Positions 17,641 through 27,352 of a stretch of 64,000 nt of DNA are shown piece after piece (position 1 is the stretch's first letter; each line of letters begins with the position of its first letter). The DNA is from Microbulbifer harenosus. GTDB lineage: Bacteria; Pseudomonadota; Gammaproteobacteria; Pseudomonadales; Cellvibrionaceae. The translations under genes and the position numbers were made by a program. Below the pieces are notes generated by a model that was not told the DNA's origin, did not search any database, and saw only the letters and a list, made by a program, of their open reading frames with translations. The stretch is taken from assembly GCF_005771435.1 (NCBI RefSeq), contig NZ_VANI01000016.1, forward strand, positions 1 through 64,000. The letters are read 5' to 3'.

Positions 17641-19278
17641 GTGCTATTTAATTCCCTACCTTTTATCTTTGTTTTTCTGCCCGCGGTAATTTTCGGGTTT
17701 TATCTTTTACGCCGTTTCCATCTGTTTCGTTTTTCCCTCACATGGCTCGCACTCGCCTCCCTACTATTCTACGCTTGGTGGTCACCTCAGTATCTTGCTC
17801 TATTGCTAGGATCTATATCAGTAAACTTTCTCATTGGAAAACGTGTAGCGTTATCTTTTCACAAAAAGGCCTGGCTTGTTGCAGGCGTCATCGGAAATCT
17901 ATCGGCCATTGCCGTATACAAATACCTAGGTTTTTTTGCCACCACCGTATCCCAGCTTACAAATACGGAAATTTCAGTACCTGATTTGATACTGCCTTTA
18001 GCCATTTCTTTTTTTACCTTTCAGCAGATTGCTTACCTGGTAGACACCTATCGCAGTGGGCAGCCAGAATATGAATTCGTTCGATACCTTTTATTCGTAT
18101 CGTTCTTCCCACAACTTATCGCCGGACCGATTGTTCAACATAAAGAGGTTGCAGGTCAGCTTTCCCGGCTCGCCATCCGCTCAATACGCGTTGAACAGAT
18201 AAACTTTGGTGTATGTTTATTCGTTATCGGACTCGCCAAAAAAGTAATTCTTGCGGATCAACTCGCCCCCTATGCGACCCCCGTATTTAATGCCGCAGAC
18301 GGTGGTACATCACCAACCTTCCTCGAAGCCTGGGGCGGTCTACTGGCCTACTCATTCCAATTGTATTTTGACTTCAGTGGCTATGCGGATATGGCCGTAG
18401 GGCTCGCAAAAATGTTCGGTATTGAGCTTCCGCGGAATTTCAATTCACCCTATAAATCAACCAACATTATCGAATTTTGGCGACGCTGGCATATCACGCT
18501 ATCAAATTTCTTACGGAATTACCTTTATATACCACTTGGGGGAAGCCGAGAAGGCTCCCGTTCATTTAATCTTTTGGCAACCATGCTGCTCGGCGGATTC
18601 TGGCATGGTGCGGGCTGGAACTTCATTATCTGGGGTGGCCTACACGGAGTGTATCTTGTCGCAAATCATCAATGGCGATATCTACACGCAAAGGTATTCG
18701 CGACTTTTCCGTCCAATTATGTGAACGTTTCCGGCTCCGGCGCTTCGATACAAAACAATACCGCTTGTCTGGACGACACGGAAAATATTACCAGTCAGGG
18801 CTTATCGCCCAAACGCCGCCTGCTCAAGACTATTTCAGGTGTCACAGGTGTAATATTTACCTTTCTATTGGTATCTCTGGCTTGGATATTCTTCCGGGCG
18901 GAGTCTCTAAACGGCGCCGTCGCTATGCTCCGCGGCGTTTTTGGACTTCATGGTCTGGCATTACCCAGCGAGATATACAACATGGCACCGCAGTTATTTT
19001 CAACATTTTCTGATGTCGTACCAAACTCCAACCTCGGTTCTTTCCCTCATATAAAAGGCTTCGCCGTTATTCTTGTCGCCGCCGTTCTGGCATTCCTCGC
19101 ACCAAATTCAACGGAAATTTCACACTGGTTAATGACAAGACCTGACCGTACAGTGAACTCTCGAAGGCATTTAATTTTGACCACCTCATGCATGACTCTT
19201 CTGGGGATCGTTTTCTCAATATGTCTTAAAATTCTGGTATTCGCTCCTGATAGCGAGTTTCTCTATTTCAACTTCTGA
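17641..19278 (+). CDS. MBOAT family O-acyltransferase (AlgI/DltB type)
   Basis: A 545-aa multi-span inner-membrane acyltransferase. The N-terminus MLFNSLPFIFVFLPAV is the standard opening of the AlgI/DltB group and supports the GTG start. Family motifs are FPQLIAGPIV, QLYFDFSGYADMA (240-252), FWRRWHITLSNF with H284, and GGFWHGAGWNF with the probable catalytic H322. Such proteins pass acyl groups across the membrane onto extracytoplasmic polymers. It lies 53 bp after the A-T-TE gene and 5 bp before the SGNH gene, the same pairing as AlgI with AlgJ/AlgX or DltB with DltD. The likely acceptor is the EPS of this locus. Confidence 0.9.
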   Translation: MLFNSLPFIFVFLPAVIFGFYLLRRFHLFRFSLTWLALASLLFYAWWSPQYLALLLGSISVNFLIGKRVALSFHKKAWLVAGVIGNLSAIAVYKYLGFFATTVSQLTNTEISVPDLILPLAISFFTFQQIAYLVDTYRSGQPEYEFVRYLLFVSFFPQLIAGPIVQHKEVAGQLSRLAIRSIRVEQINFGVCLFVIGLAKKVILADQLAPYATPVFNAADGGTSPTFLEAWGGLLAYSFQLYFDFSGYADMAVGLAKMFGIELPRNFNSPYKSTNIIEFWRRWHITLSNFLRNYLYIPLGGSREGSRSFNLLATMLLGGFWHGAGWNFIIWGGLHGVYLVANHQWRYLHAKVFATFPSNYVNVSGSGASIQNNTACLDDTENITSQGLSPKRRLLKTISGVTGVIFTFLLVSLAWIFFRAESLNGAVAMLRGVFGLHGLALPSEIYNMAPQLFSTFSDVVPNSNLGSFPHIKGFAVILVAAVLAFLAPNSTEISHWLMTRPDRTVNSRRHLILTTSCMTLLGIVFSICLKILVFAPDSEFLYFNF

Positions 19279-19283
19279 ACGCT

Positions 19284-20249
19284 ATGCGACACGCTATTGC
19301 ATTCATATTTGGCACTTTTGTGGGTACTGCTCTGCTGGTTTTTCTGGTAATCACGCAGATGGGCACACCGACCTCCAGCTCAAAGTGGGCTTACGACCTG
19401 TATTCAATAAAAGAACGACATGCCAGTCAGGAAAATAGGAATAAGTTATTAATTGTGGCGGGCTCGAACAGTTTGTTTGGCATTAACTCTTCGTTGCTGG
19501 AAAGCAGGTTACGGATTCCCACCACTAACCTTGGCGTTCATGCTGGCTTGGGATTGAAGTATATACTCGAGCGAAGCAAGCGATCGCTAGGCAGAGGCGA
19601 CATTGTCTACCTGCCACTGGAGCTTGATTTGTATCAGCAGGATGATACGCCGTCTGCGCAATTAATGGATTTTGTGTTGGCACGAGATCCACAGTACCTT
19701 CATACCTTGCCCATACAGCAACAGATTTTGGGCTTTGCCAACGTGCCAATAGCAAGGATTATTGAAGGATTGCGCGGAGGGAGTGACCGATATTTAGGGA
19801 GTTCTTCAACGGTTTATAATGTTCACAACGTAGATTCTTCGGGAGACCAAACAAACAACACGTTGGAAAAAGCGAGAGATTACTCAAGCCGTCTGGAGCG
19901 GCTGGCACCAAAAGATATTGGCAATACAGAAATATCCAGTCACTCCAAAAATCTTATACGCGACTACATTTACTGGGCCAGAGAAAATGGTGTCTGTGTA
20001 ATTGGCGGGCCGCCGAGCCTGATGAAATTTGAAGAGTATGAGTCCGAGAGGTTTCTGGAGTTCTTAGGAAAGACCGTGAATTTATTCTCCGACCTGGGCG
20101 TTCATTACGTAGGAAGGCCGGCGGATTACCTTTTCCCCAGGGAACTCTTCTTCGACACGGAGTATCACTTAAATACGAAAGGTGCAATGATTCGCACGCA
20201 ACTTATCATCGACGACCTCGGTACGGGTCTTTCGGCACATTGCGGATAA
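19284..20249 (+). CDS. Membrane-anchored SGNH-like protein (DltD/AlgJ-like role)
   Basis: A 321-aa protein with one N-terminal membrane segment (about 4-25) and an extracytoplasmic domain. The GSNS block (VAGSNSLFG, S61 as nucleophile candidate) and a C-terminal D291/H295 block (FFDTEYHLNTKG) match the Ser and Asp-His elements of SGNH/GDSL-like proteins linked to MBOAT acyltransferases. It starts 5 bp after the MBOAT stop, so the two are probably translated together. Expected role: final acyl transfer to, or editing of, the polymer in the periplasm. It is not close enough to DltD, AlgJ or AlgX for me to use those names. Confidence 0.75.
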   Translation: MRHAIAFIFGTFVGTALLVFLVITQMGTPTSSSKWAYDLYSIKERHASQENRNKLLIVAGSNSLFGINSSLLESRLRIPTTNLGVHAGLGLKYILERSKRSLGRGDIVYLPLELDLYQQDDTPSAQLMDFVLARDPQYLHTLPIQQQILGFANVPIARIIEGLRGGSDRYLGSSSTVYNVHNVDSSGDQTNNTLEKARDYSSRLERLAPKDIGNTEISSHSKNLIRDYIYWARENGVCVIGGPPSLMKFEEYESERFLEFLGKTVNLFSDLGVHYVGRPADYLFPRELFFDTEYHLNTKGAMIRTQLIIDDLGTGLSAHCG

Positions 20250-20288
20250 TTGGTTCACTCGCAAATTTCTCTCAGCCAATTATTTCTC

Positions 20289-21671
20289 TCAACCAATAAA
20301 GTACTGTACCCCCCAGTTGAACAAGTATCCGGCAGCCGCACCCGGCAATATGAATGCGGTATAACCAATTTCCCGGGAAACCCGCATTAAACCCGCCCTG
20401 TACTTGAGGTAGAGTAAGAGTGGTACAGTCAAAATCGGGTAAATTCCGAGAAATGCCACGGCGCCAAAAAAACCATACTCATGCAGCGCGAGCGGTAATC
20501 CCAGGGTGAAGAGTACGGCGCGCCACAGCGCGATCGGCATCATTTTCTTCGGCTTACCTTGGGACTGATAGTAGAGCCCCAATCCGCGATACCTGTCACC
20601 CAACATCCCTACAGACAGAAATACCAGAAACATACCTGCCTCACTGTATCTCTCATCATACAGTGTCCAGATAATTTGCTCGCCGGCTACTGCAAGAAAT
20701 CCGCACAAGCCACAGATCAGGAAATCGAGAGGCAACCGGAAGCGGTAATAAACTGCAACATGGTCATGGCCCTCCTGCAGCGCACGACTCAACGCTGGAT
20801 ACATGACTTTTTGGAGAATATTGTTTGTCGTGTCTCTTACCGAAGCCACCACAAATATGGCAATGGAGTAAATACCCATTTCGCGCGCGGTTATGTCGAG
20901 CCCTAGAATGATTCTGTCACCGTTGAGAACCCAGTAAGTTAAAAGAGAGCTCGCAAAGATCCATTTCCCGAAGTGAAAAATCTCCCCTGCATATCGCCTG
21001 TCCCATTGAAACCGGTTGGTTTCACCCGGCAACCACAAAAACTCGACACCGATTTTTACTATGCTCGCGGTCACCGTGCCGGCAACTAGAGCCCAGACGT
21101 CCGGGGAGTAACTGGCCCAGACAATCATTGTCATAAACGCGCAGATTTGGGCCATCAGCTCGATTGTGGTGAGCCGTCCCATATGCAGTTTTCTGTTTGC
21201 AACCGCAGATTTTGTGGAGCGAAATCCGCTAATGATGAGACTGCTTGCCAGTATGCATAACACGATCGGCAAATCAGGGTGAGAGTACACACTTGAAGCA
21301 GGTAGGCCCGATCCGATCAACCACAGAGCCAACGCAAATCCGCATACTATGGCCGCTAGACACGCGCCGCGTGCGATCTGTAACACCCAAGCGGTATTCA
21401 GAAAGCGCTTCTGGTCACCTTCCCTACTTTGAATGATGCTCTTCTGGATCCCCATATCCGTAAGCATCTGTACACCCGCGATCACTACGTTAGCCAGCGC
21501 CATGATTCCAAACATCTCGGGAGCCAGCATCCTTGTCATTACGAGATTGCTGAGCAACCTAAGTATTTGCCCCGTCGCGTAACCGCAAAAAACCCAAAAG
21601 GATGCCGTGCGAAGTCTACGCCCGCTGAACGCGTTTTGCGGTAATTGGCTAACCTGCGTTGCTGAACTCAT
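20289..21671 (-). CDS. Oligosaccharide flippase (Wzx type)
   Basis: About 460 aa with 12-14 membrane helices across nearly its whole length, of the polysaccharide-biosynthesis (MATE/Wzx) fold. The N-terminal ASFWVFCGYATGQILRLLSN and MLAPEMFGIMALANVVIAG are characteristic. It would flip the undecaprenyl-linked repeat unit to the periplasm before polymerisation. I chose the ATG at 21671, which shares a base with the stop of the GT4 gene upstream (TGATG). A TTG one codon earlier is possible. Its 3' end is convergent with the SGNH gene, leaving 39 bp in which ATTGGTT (20249-20255) and AACCAAT (20291-20297) could pair weakly. Confidence 0.9.
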   Translation of the reverse strand: MSSATQVSQLPQNAFSGRRLRTASFWVFCGYATGQILRLLSNLVMTRMLAPEMFGIMALANVVIAGVQMLTDMGIQKSIIQSREGDQKRFLNTAWVLQIARGACLAAIVCGFALALWLIGSGLPASSVYSHPDLPIVLCILASSLIISGFRSTKSAVANRKLHMGRLTTIELMAQICAFMTMIVWASYSPDVWALVAGTVTASIVKIGVEFLWLPGETNRFQWDRRYAGEIFHFGKWIFASSLLTYWVLNGDRIILGLDITAREMGIYSIAIFVVASVRDTTNNILQKVMYPALSRALQEGHDHVAVYYRFRLPLDFLICGLCGFLAVAGEQIIWTLYDERYSEAGMFLVFLSVGMLGDRYRGLGLYYQSQGKPKKMMPIALWRAVLFTLGLPLALHEYGFFGAVAFLGIYPILTVPLLLYLKYRAGLMRVSREIGYTAFILPGAAAGYLFNWGVQYFIG

Positions 21672-22780
21672 CAAACGGCATCCTTACAAAGGGGCATCTC
21701 CGCGTCAGTCAGGCACGCCAACACCTTCTCAAAGGTGTTTGAGGAATTGCTCCAACTACTGTTTGCCACCGCATCAATCGCCGCTTTCGACATTGTCACC
21801 CATGCCGCCGACTCCAGACGAAGAATGCTTTCGATACTGTTAGCCTGGCCATCGACGTCATCTACCTCATTGATATAGCCATTTACTCCATTGCGTATGT
21901 ATTCCGGCGCGCACCCGGCATCCGTTGCGACAACCGGGCATCCGCACGCGAGCGCTTCCAGTATTGGTAGACCAAACCCTTCACTGCGGCTGCTAAAAAC
22001 GTAGGCGCGAGAGCTAGCATAAATTTGCCTGAGTTTTGCCCTCGATGGTGCCAGCACAAACTCAACTCCTTCGGGCAAGGTGCGGCCATCACGTAATGGC
22101 TCAGCACCAAACATGATCATATGTGCCTGAGGAATCCGCTCGCGAACACGAGAGAATGCAGACAGAGTGATGTCGACACCTTTAAACCTGGTTTCCGAGT
22201 ACATACTGCATACCGTGAATTCAGCAGCGGTTGTATCTTCTTCTCTGAAAAAGAGCGTGTGGTCAACCGCGTTTGGTACCAGGTGAGTTCTGTGGTCATC
22301 ATATTGTTCCGCCATTACCTTTGACAGCCACTCGGCGATGACTATTTTAGGGTACGGAGTCTTATACGTGAGCTCCACACGTTCCCGTGGCTGCTCGTCA
22401 TGCACTTCATGGTGCTGGACAAAATAACACTTCTTCCCCTTTTCTTCGGGGAATCCGGCAATCCACTCCACCGTTTTCCACCATGTCGCTACCAGAACGT
22501 CAGCCCGGGGATAAAAAGACGGAGAAGACATTTTAGCCGGAGGGAGCTGTATGATGTTGACACCCGCGAGATTCGAGAAGTGTGAATGGGCCAGATGATC
22601 TCTCAGAAAGATATCACCTTTCATAAGGCGTTTCAGTGTAGCGGCCACCCCACCATTCTTGTGCGAAGGACACACAATGGTAACTTCATGGCCATTGTTG
22701 GCGAGCGCTTGCGCATAAATTGCGACGACCCGGCAGCCCCCACAGAGAGAAGGGACGGGAAAAGCGAAAGTGACTTTCAT
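21671..22780 (-). CDS. Glycosyltransferase family 4
   Basis: A 369-aa GT-B fold glycosyltransferase of the GT4 type, adding a sugar to the growing lipid-linked repeat. The N-terminal domain begins with KVTFAFPVPSLCGGCRVV. The C-terminal donor domain holds the E-x7-E pattern in SRSEGFGLPILEALACG, followed by PVVATDAGCAPEYI. I prefer the ATG at 22780, with GAGGTGA about 8 bases upstream, over a GTG at 22792 that overlaps that ribosome site. It is coupled to the flippase gene by a one-base overlap. Donor and acceptor sugars cannot be read from the sequence. Confidence 0.87.
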   Translation of the reverse strand: MKVTFAFPVPSLCGGCRVVAIYAQALANNGHEVTIVCPSHKNGGVAATLKRLMKGDIFLRDHLAHSHFSNLAGVNIIQLPPAKMSSPSFYPRADVLVATWWKTVEWIAGFPEEKGKKCYFVQHHEVHDEQPRERVELTYKTPYPKIVIAEWLSKVMAEQYDDHRTHLVPNAVDHTLFFREEDTTAAEFTVCSMYSETRFKGVDITLSAFSRVRERIPQAHMIMFGAEPLRDGRTLPEGVEFVLAPSRAKLRQIYASSRAYVFSSRSEGFGLPILEALACGCPVVATDAGCAPEYIRNGVNGYINEVDDVDGQANSIESILRLESAAWVTMSKAAIDAVANSSWSNSSNTFEKVLACLTDAEMPLCKDAV

Positions 22781-23099
22781 CCGTGATTTCACCTCGAAAT
22801 TAGGTGAGGATTTTATCGCCGTTTACCCTTCATTGTAAATCACCGAAGAATTCGTTTCTCGCACGGTTTTTTTGCCGAATATGCTACAAGGATCGCGGTT
22901 TAATACGTTTATCGCTTCAACGGCTTGGTTTACTATCACCTTCAATGACCAAATCAATCGGCAAATTACCTGATTTGCCTGGGATCATTTTCCAGCATTG
23001 TTCCAATGCCCAGTCACTGCTGCAATTTACAAATTGAATATGGACGTTTTTTTGCATTCACGGCTATACGCCGGACATGACTCATATGGATCTATCATA
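22781..23099. other. Divergent intergenic region (GT4 / beta-helix lipoprotein)
   Basis: About 319 bp without a convincing gene. It must hold the promoters for the minus-strand GT4-flippase pair and the plus-strand lipoprotein. A 7-bp hairpin (GGCAAAT 22960-22966 with 22973-22979) is the only structure I noted. The plus-strand lipoprotein frame is open back to 22998, but that part lacks a signal peptide and is treated as non-coding. Confidence 0.4.
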
Positions 23100-25064
23100 A
23101 TGAAGTATCTACTCACTATTGGCGTTATTAGTGCACTTTTGACGGGCTGCGGCAGTGGTGGCAGTACGAGCGAAACCGCCATGCCCCAAAACCGGGAGCC
23201 GGTAGCTAACGCCGGCGGTAATCAGGTTACCGAATCCGGGCAGTCAGTGCCCCTAAGTGGTGCAGCCAGCCACGATCCAGACGGCGATTCTTTGACGTAT
23301 ACATGGAATATCGTGTCGTCACCGAGTGGCTCAAACCCAGTTATCTCCCCCGCTTCCGCTGTTTTCACTGACTTCTCCGCCGATGTAACCGGCAGTTACG
23401 ACATCCAGCTCTCGGTAAGCGATGGTGTTTTGTCCGACACGGATTCCGTAACAGTAACGGTAATCGACCGGCAGAGCGCGTCGCTCATTGCGGAAGCGGG
23501 CGGTAGATATTCAGCCGCGGAGGGTCTAGATATTCAGCTTGACGGCACTGGCAGTGCGGATCCCGATCGCGGCGCCTTGACTTATAGCTGGGAAATCAAA
23601 TCCGGGCCGGCAAACTCAGTCGCGTCCCTGGCCAACGCCAATAGCGCGACACCAGTACTCCGCGCGACTTCTATCGGCAGTTACGAGGTTGAACTGAAGG
23701 TTACATCTGAAAGCGGCAACACCGCTACCGATACGGCCAATGTGCTTGTGTATGATTATTTTCCACTTATGCACAAGGTCGAACATTACACACAAATTTT
23801 GCCTGCCGACGATACACGTATCGTCTACGTCAGCAGCAGTGAAGGCGATGATGCTAACAACGGGTTCTCGTCAAAAACTCCTGTAAAAACTATCGGCCAG
23901 GGTATTTCGCTTCTGAGAGATGGCTTTCCAGATTGGCTTGCGCTTAAGTCCGGTGATTCCTGGGAAACCGGTGTCGGTGCCTGGGCCAAATCCGGTCGCA
24001 GCCAGACCGAGCCAATGGTCATCACCAGCTATGGCGCCGGAGCAGCAAGACCTCTACTGCGAACGCATGACGAATCCGCTTTCCGTTTTCAAGGTGGAGG
24101 CGGGAGTCCGGAGTACGTGAATTATCTGGTTATTCACGGGCTGCACTTTTACGCAGCGTCGCGCGATCCGAACTCATCGGAATTCACGGGTGCATCTGCC
24201 GACCGCGCGATTGTGTGGTTAAGAGGCACCAATGGTCTTTTAATTGAAGACAATTTGATTCAATTCTATAAAGAAGGAATCACGCTTCAGGAGAGCGACG
24301 GATTCGATATCAGAAATGTGCTTATCAAGAACAATGTCATTGTGGATTCTTACCATACAATGGATGCACATTCACAAGGGATCTTCCTAAAACTGACCGA
24401 TCACGTTCGCATAGAACGCAATGTGTTTGATCATGTTGGATGGAATAGCGACGTACCTGGCGCAGAGCCGACGAAGTTCAATCACAGTATTTATGTGCAA
24501 TTCGACAATCGCGATATATCCATCGTCGATAATATTATCACTCGCAGCTCAAGCAACGGCGTTCAGCTTCGCCCCGGCGGCTTGTTGGAAGGCAATGTTC
24601 TTGTACACAATCCGATCAGTCTGATGCTCTCCGGAGATAATTCTCAGGGAGATCCAGGCATTATTAAAAATAACGTCGTTTTGCATGGAAACGATATTAC
24701 TGAACTCGACCCCAGAGGTTGGGGGATTGATATAACTCCAGAGATTGTCTCCGCCGAAGTTACCGGAAATATCGTTGCACATGAAGCTTCAACTTCCAAC
24801 AACCCCATGGCAATCAGCGAGAACAGTTTATCCGCTCAATCCGGAAATGTAGTTTTCGAATGGGGCGAGCAATCCCAGATAGAAGCTCGCTTCTCTAATC
24901 CTTCCGTAACGATTCTCGACTTCGACAAGCATGTGGGGGGCGATGGTACGCTGGTCTCCTTTATTGGCAATATCCGATCTCACTCTCTGCGTAAACCGAA
25001 CCCCAAGTACAACGTAGAAAACATCAGGAGCTATTTCCAGGAGGCATTTTCTGTCAAGAACTAG
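23100..25064 (+). CDS. Lipoprotein with two PKD-like domains and a parallel beta-helix
   Basis: A 654-aa secreted lipoprotein. The signal peptide ends in a lipobox (ALLTGC, C17). Two PKD/Ig-like domains follow (about 30-120 and 125-215), the first showing HDPDGDSLTYTW. A right-handed beta-helix domain then runs to the end (about 225-654), with runs such as LLIEDNLIQFYKEG and LIKNNVIVDS. The start at 23100 gives a clean lipoprotein signal. The fold is that of polysaccharide lyases and hydrolases, so it may trim or bind the EPS, but no catalytic residues can be assigned. It is a homologue of the next gene over the beta-helix domain. Confidence 0.8.
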   Translation: MKYLLTIGVISALLTGCGSGGSTSETAMPQNREPVANAGGNQVTESGQSVPLSGAASHDPDGDSLTYTWNIVSSPSGSNPVISPASAVFTDFSADVTGSYDIQLSVSDGVLSDTDSVTVTVIDRQSASLIAEAGGRYSAAEGLDIQLDGTGSADPDRGALTYSWEIKSGPANSVASLANANSATPVLRATSIGSYEVELKVTSESGNTATDTANVLVYDYFPLMHKVEHYTQILPADDTRIVYVSSSEGDDANNGFSSKTPVKTIGQGISLLRDGFPDWLALKSGDSWETGVGAWAKSGRSQTEPMVITSYGAGAARPLLRTHDESAFRFQGGGGSPEYVNYLVIHGLHFYAASRDPNSSEFTGASADRAIVWLRGTNGLLIEDNLIQFYKEGITLQESDGFDIRNVLIKNNVIVDSYHTMDAHSQGIFLKLTDHVRIERNVFDHVGWNSDVPGAEPTKFNHSIYVQFDNRDISIVDNIITRSSSNGVQLRPGGLLEGNVLVHNPISLMLSGDNSQGDPGIIKNNVVLHGNDITELDPRGWGIDITPEIVSAEVTGNIVAHEASTSNNPMAISENSLSAQSGNVVFEWGEQSQIEARFSNPSVTILDFDKHVGGDGTLVSFIGNIRSHSLRKPNPKYNVENIRSYFQEAFSVKN

Positions 25065-25083
25065 CTCCGATGGTTTTCAGCTG

Positions 25084-26964
25084 CTAAGGACTTTCTTCAC
25101 CAAATCCGTCCTTGAAGAACTTTCTTAATCTTTCAACGGAGTAGTCCGGGTTCCAGTTTATCCTAGATTGGGCCCGGATGTTTTTCACGAATGATTCGAA
25201 TGTCCCCTCCCCGCCTACCAGTAGATCGTACTCCTCGATTGATCGCTCAGGATCGAAATAGTTTCCAGGGTCTTCCGTTCCTGACTCCCACTTGTACGTA
25301 ACATTACTGATGTAACTTGCATTTACAGATTGCCGAATCCCAAATCTGTTGTTTGCTTCACTCATGACGTGAGCCACGATGTTGCCTTCTACAGTCGCAT
25401 CACTTTGCGTGCTGAAATCTATTCCCCAGCCCCGCAGCTCTGTCGGCGAAATATCATTTCCATTCAAGACAACGTTATTGAGAATATGACCACCGATTCC
25501 CTCCGAACCGGATAATCCCAGCAGTATTGAAATTGGGTTCCTTATCAGGAAGTTTCCCTCTATCAGCCCGCCCGGACGCAGTTGCATCCCATGACTAGAG
25601 CTTCGGGAAATGATGTTATTTTTTATCGTCACATCCTGATTGTTGCTCTGTATATAAATCGAATGGTTAAATTTTGTTGCTTCACCGCCGGGATAGGAAT
25701 CGTGCCAGCCATTATGGTCAAATATATTTTCCTCAATAAGAACGCCTTCGGTTCTCGCGATATAAATACCCTGTGCATGGGCACTTGCGGCAAACGAATC
25801 AACGATAATATTTCTGCGTATGGTCACTCCGCTAATATTCAGATTGTCGAGGTCATCGATCTGAATGCCCTCTTTGTAGTACCCGATGTAATTATCTTCA
25901 ATCAATAGTGAGGTTACACCGCGATACCAGTTGATCCCGCGGTTTAATGTGACCTCGCTAAAGGTTTCGGAGTTTGGGTCCCGGGTTTCGGCGTAAAAAT
26001 GGAGCCCACTGATAACCAGATTGTCCACAACCTCCGGCGAGCTGCCGCCACCAGATACGCGTAACCCGTCTTCGGACCCGGTCATTAGCAGTGGTCGTAT
26101 CGAACCACTACCATATGCCGTTACTACCATTGGCTCACCAGAGGATCGTCCGCTTTTGCCCCACTTCCCCAAGCCTTCCTGCCATTGGTCTCCTATTTTC
26201 AGCAACAGCCAATCTGGGTTCCCGTTTCGCAGCAGGCTCTTTCCCCTTGTTATAGACTTCACCGGTGTATCCGGTGTAAGACCATCATTCGTATCATCAC
26301 CGGAACTACTGCTGACATAGACCAGCCGCGAATCCGGTAAAGGCGTAACCGTTGTGAACCCCGGCTTGTCTACAGTAATTGGAATATGCGCATACGGCGA
26401 CGGTTTCGCAATCACCGTTACGGATCTGGTGATCGAGGCATCGGCACCCGCAGAATCGACCACGCTATAAGTCAGGGTATAGGAGCCCACAATCGCCGTG
26501 TTAACTTCACCTGCTACCTGCACAGTGGCAGTAAGGTCTCCGTCCTCTTCATCGCTTGCTGTTGCCCCCGGATCCGAAAAGGCCGCATCCTGCTCTACTT
26601 CCATTGAGGCCTCACCATTCAACTGGATGGTAGGCGCATTATTTTCTGCAACAATTACCTGACGAACCGCAGTATCCGATGCACCCGCGCTATCGGTGAC
26701 GCTGTACTGAACTTCGTAGTTGCCAGCGGTGGAAGTGGGGATCGGCAGGCCGGCAACCTCGATCTTATCGGTGAGATCACCATCTTCTCTATCACGCGCC
26801 GTCGCTCCGGCGTCACTGTAAGATGAGCCATGTTGAATCTGAACACTGCCTTCTCCCAACAACTCGATGACAGGGGCTCTGTTTCTTCCCGGACCGGATG
26901 GATCCCAGCCACCACAGGCTGTACATATGAACACGATCAACGCGTACATTGCGTACCTAACCAT
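25084..26964 (-). CDS. Lipoprotein with two Ig-like (DUF5011-type) domains and a parallel beta-helix
   Basis: A 626-aa secreted lipoprotein (lipobox-like CTAC, C17; GAGGTAGCGA before the ATG). It carries two tandem Ig-like repeats of the DUF5011 sort (about 30-110 and 110-190, each with SDAGATA/SDPGATA and EDGDLT). The beta-helix domain (about 205-626) is clearly homologous to that of the convergent neighbour: VYVSSSSGDDTNDGL, KWGKSGRSSGEPMVVTAYG and GLHFYAETRDPNS all have direct counterparts. The 19-bp gap between the two stops makes them a tail-to-tail pair. It lies in the EPS locus, so a role in EPS processing or anchoring is inferred. No enzyme activity can be assigned. Confidence 0.8.
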   Translation of the reverse strand: MVRYAMYALIVFICTACGGWDPSGPGRNRAPVIELLGEGSVQIQHGSSYSDAGATARDREDGDLTDKIEVAGLPIPTSTAGNYEVQYSVTDSAGASDTAVRQVIVAENNAPTIQLNGEASMEVEQDAAFSDPGATASDEEDGDLTATVQVAGEVNTAIVGSYTLTYSVVDSAGADASITRSVTVIAKPSPYAHIPITVDKPGFTTVTPLPDSRLVYVSSSSGDDTNDGLTPDTPVKSITRGKSLLRNGNPDWLLLKIGDQWQEGLGKWGKSGRSSGEPMVVTAYGSGSIRPLLMTGSEDGLRVSGGGSSPEVVDNLVISGLHFYAETRDPNSETFSEVTLNRGINWYRGVTSLLIEDNYIGYYKEGIQIDDLDNLNISGVTIRRNIIVDSFAASAHAQGIYIARTEGVLIEENIFDHNGWHDSYPGGEATKFNHSIYIQSNNQDVTIKNNIISRSSSHGMQLRPGGLIEGNFLIRNPISILLGLSGSEGIGGHILNNVVLNGNDISPTELRGWGIDFSTQSDATVEGNIVAHVMSEANNRFGIRQSVNASYISNVTYKWESGTEDPGNYFDPERSIEEYDLLVGGEGTFESFVKNIRAQSRINWNPDYSVERLRKFFKDGFGEESP

Positions 26965-27352
26965 TCGCTACCTCGTCATTCGCTGTGGATAAAATGCAAA
27001 AAAAAGTATGGTTTACGCCTTTTGCTTTTCCACGCGCTGACGAGATTAATCGATTAACAATCAGGAATTCGTTAAATCATCCCATATATAGTCACAGAAA
27101 AAATCTTTTTGTAGGAAGAAACTACCAAGAAAAATAAGGTTCAAATACCACGAACGGGAAATCTTGCCTACGACTCCTCGCCACTAAATTCAACCTCATC
27201 AGCGGCTAATGGATTATTGCACCAGATATTAATATCTCAACGTTTGGTTGCGATTACGTGCAGTGGTTGCCGGTCAGAAAAACGATGAAACAACCTGCGC
27301 CGTAGCCTCAAATAAAACAGTAAATTTCCAGCCCATGCCTAGATACAAGCAT
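26965..27352. other. Intergenic region upstream of the beta-helix lipoprotein
   Basis: 388 bp, A/T-rich relative to the flanks, with no convincing gene. A 12-bp perfect palindrome TTAATCGATTAA lies at 27046-27057, about 80 bp upstream of the minus-strand lipoprotein start, and could be an operator. No well-formed promoter or terminator was recognised, although the overlapping EPS gene string ends at 27353. Confidence 0.35.

Noticed and set aside
20249..20297. ATTGGTT...AACCAAT between convergent genes as a FadR-type operator
   Set aside because: The halves are 35 bp apart and one overlaps a coding end; a weak terminator stem or chance is more likely.
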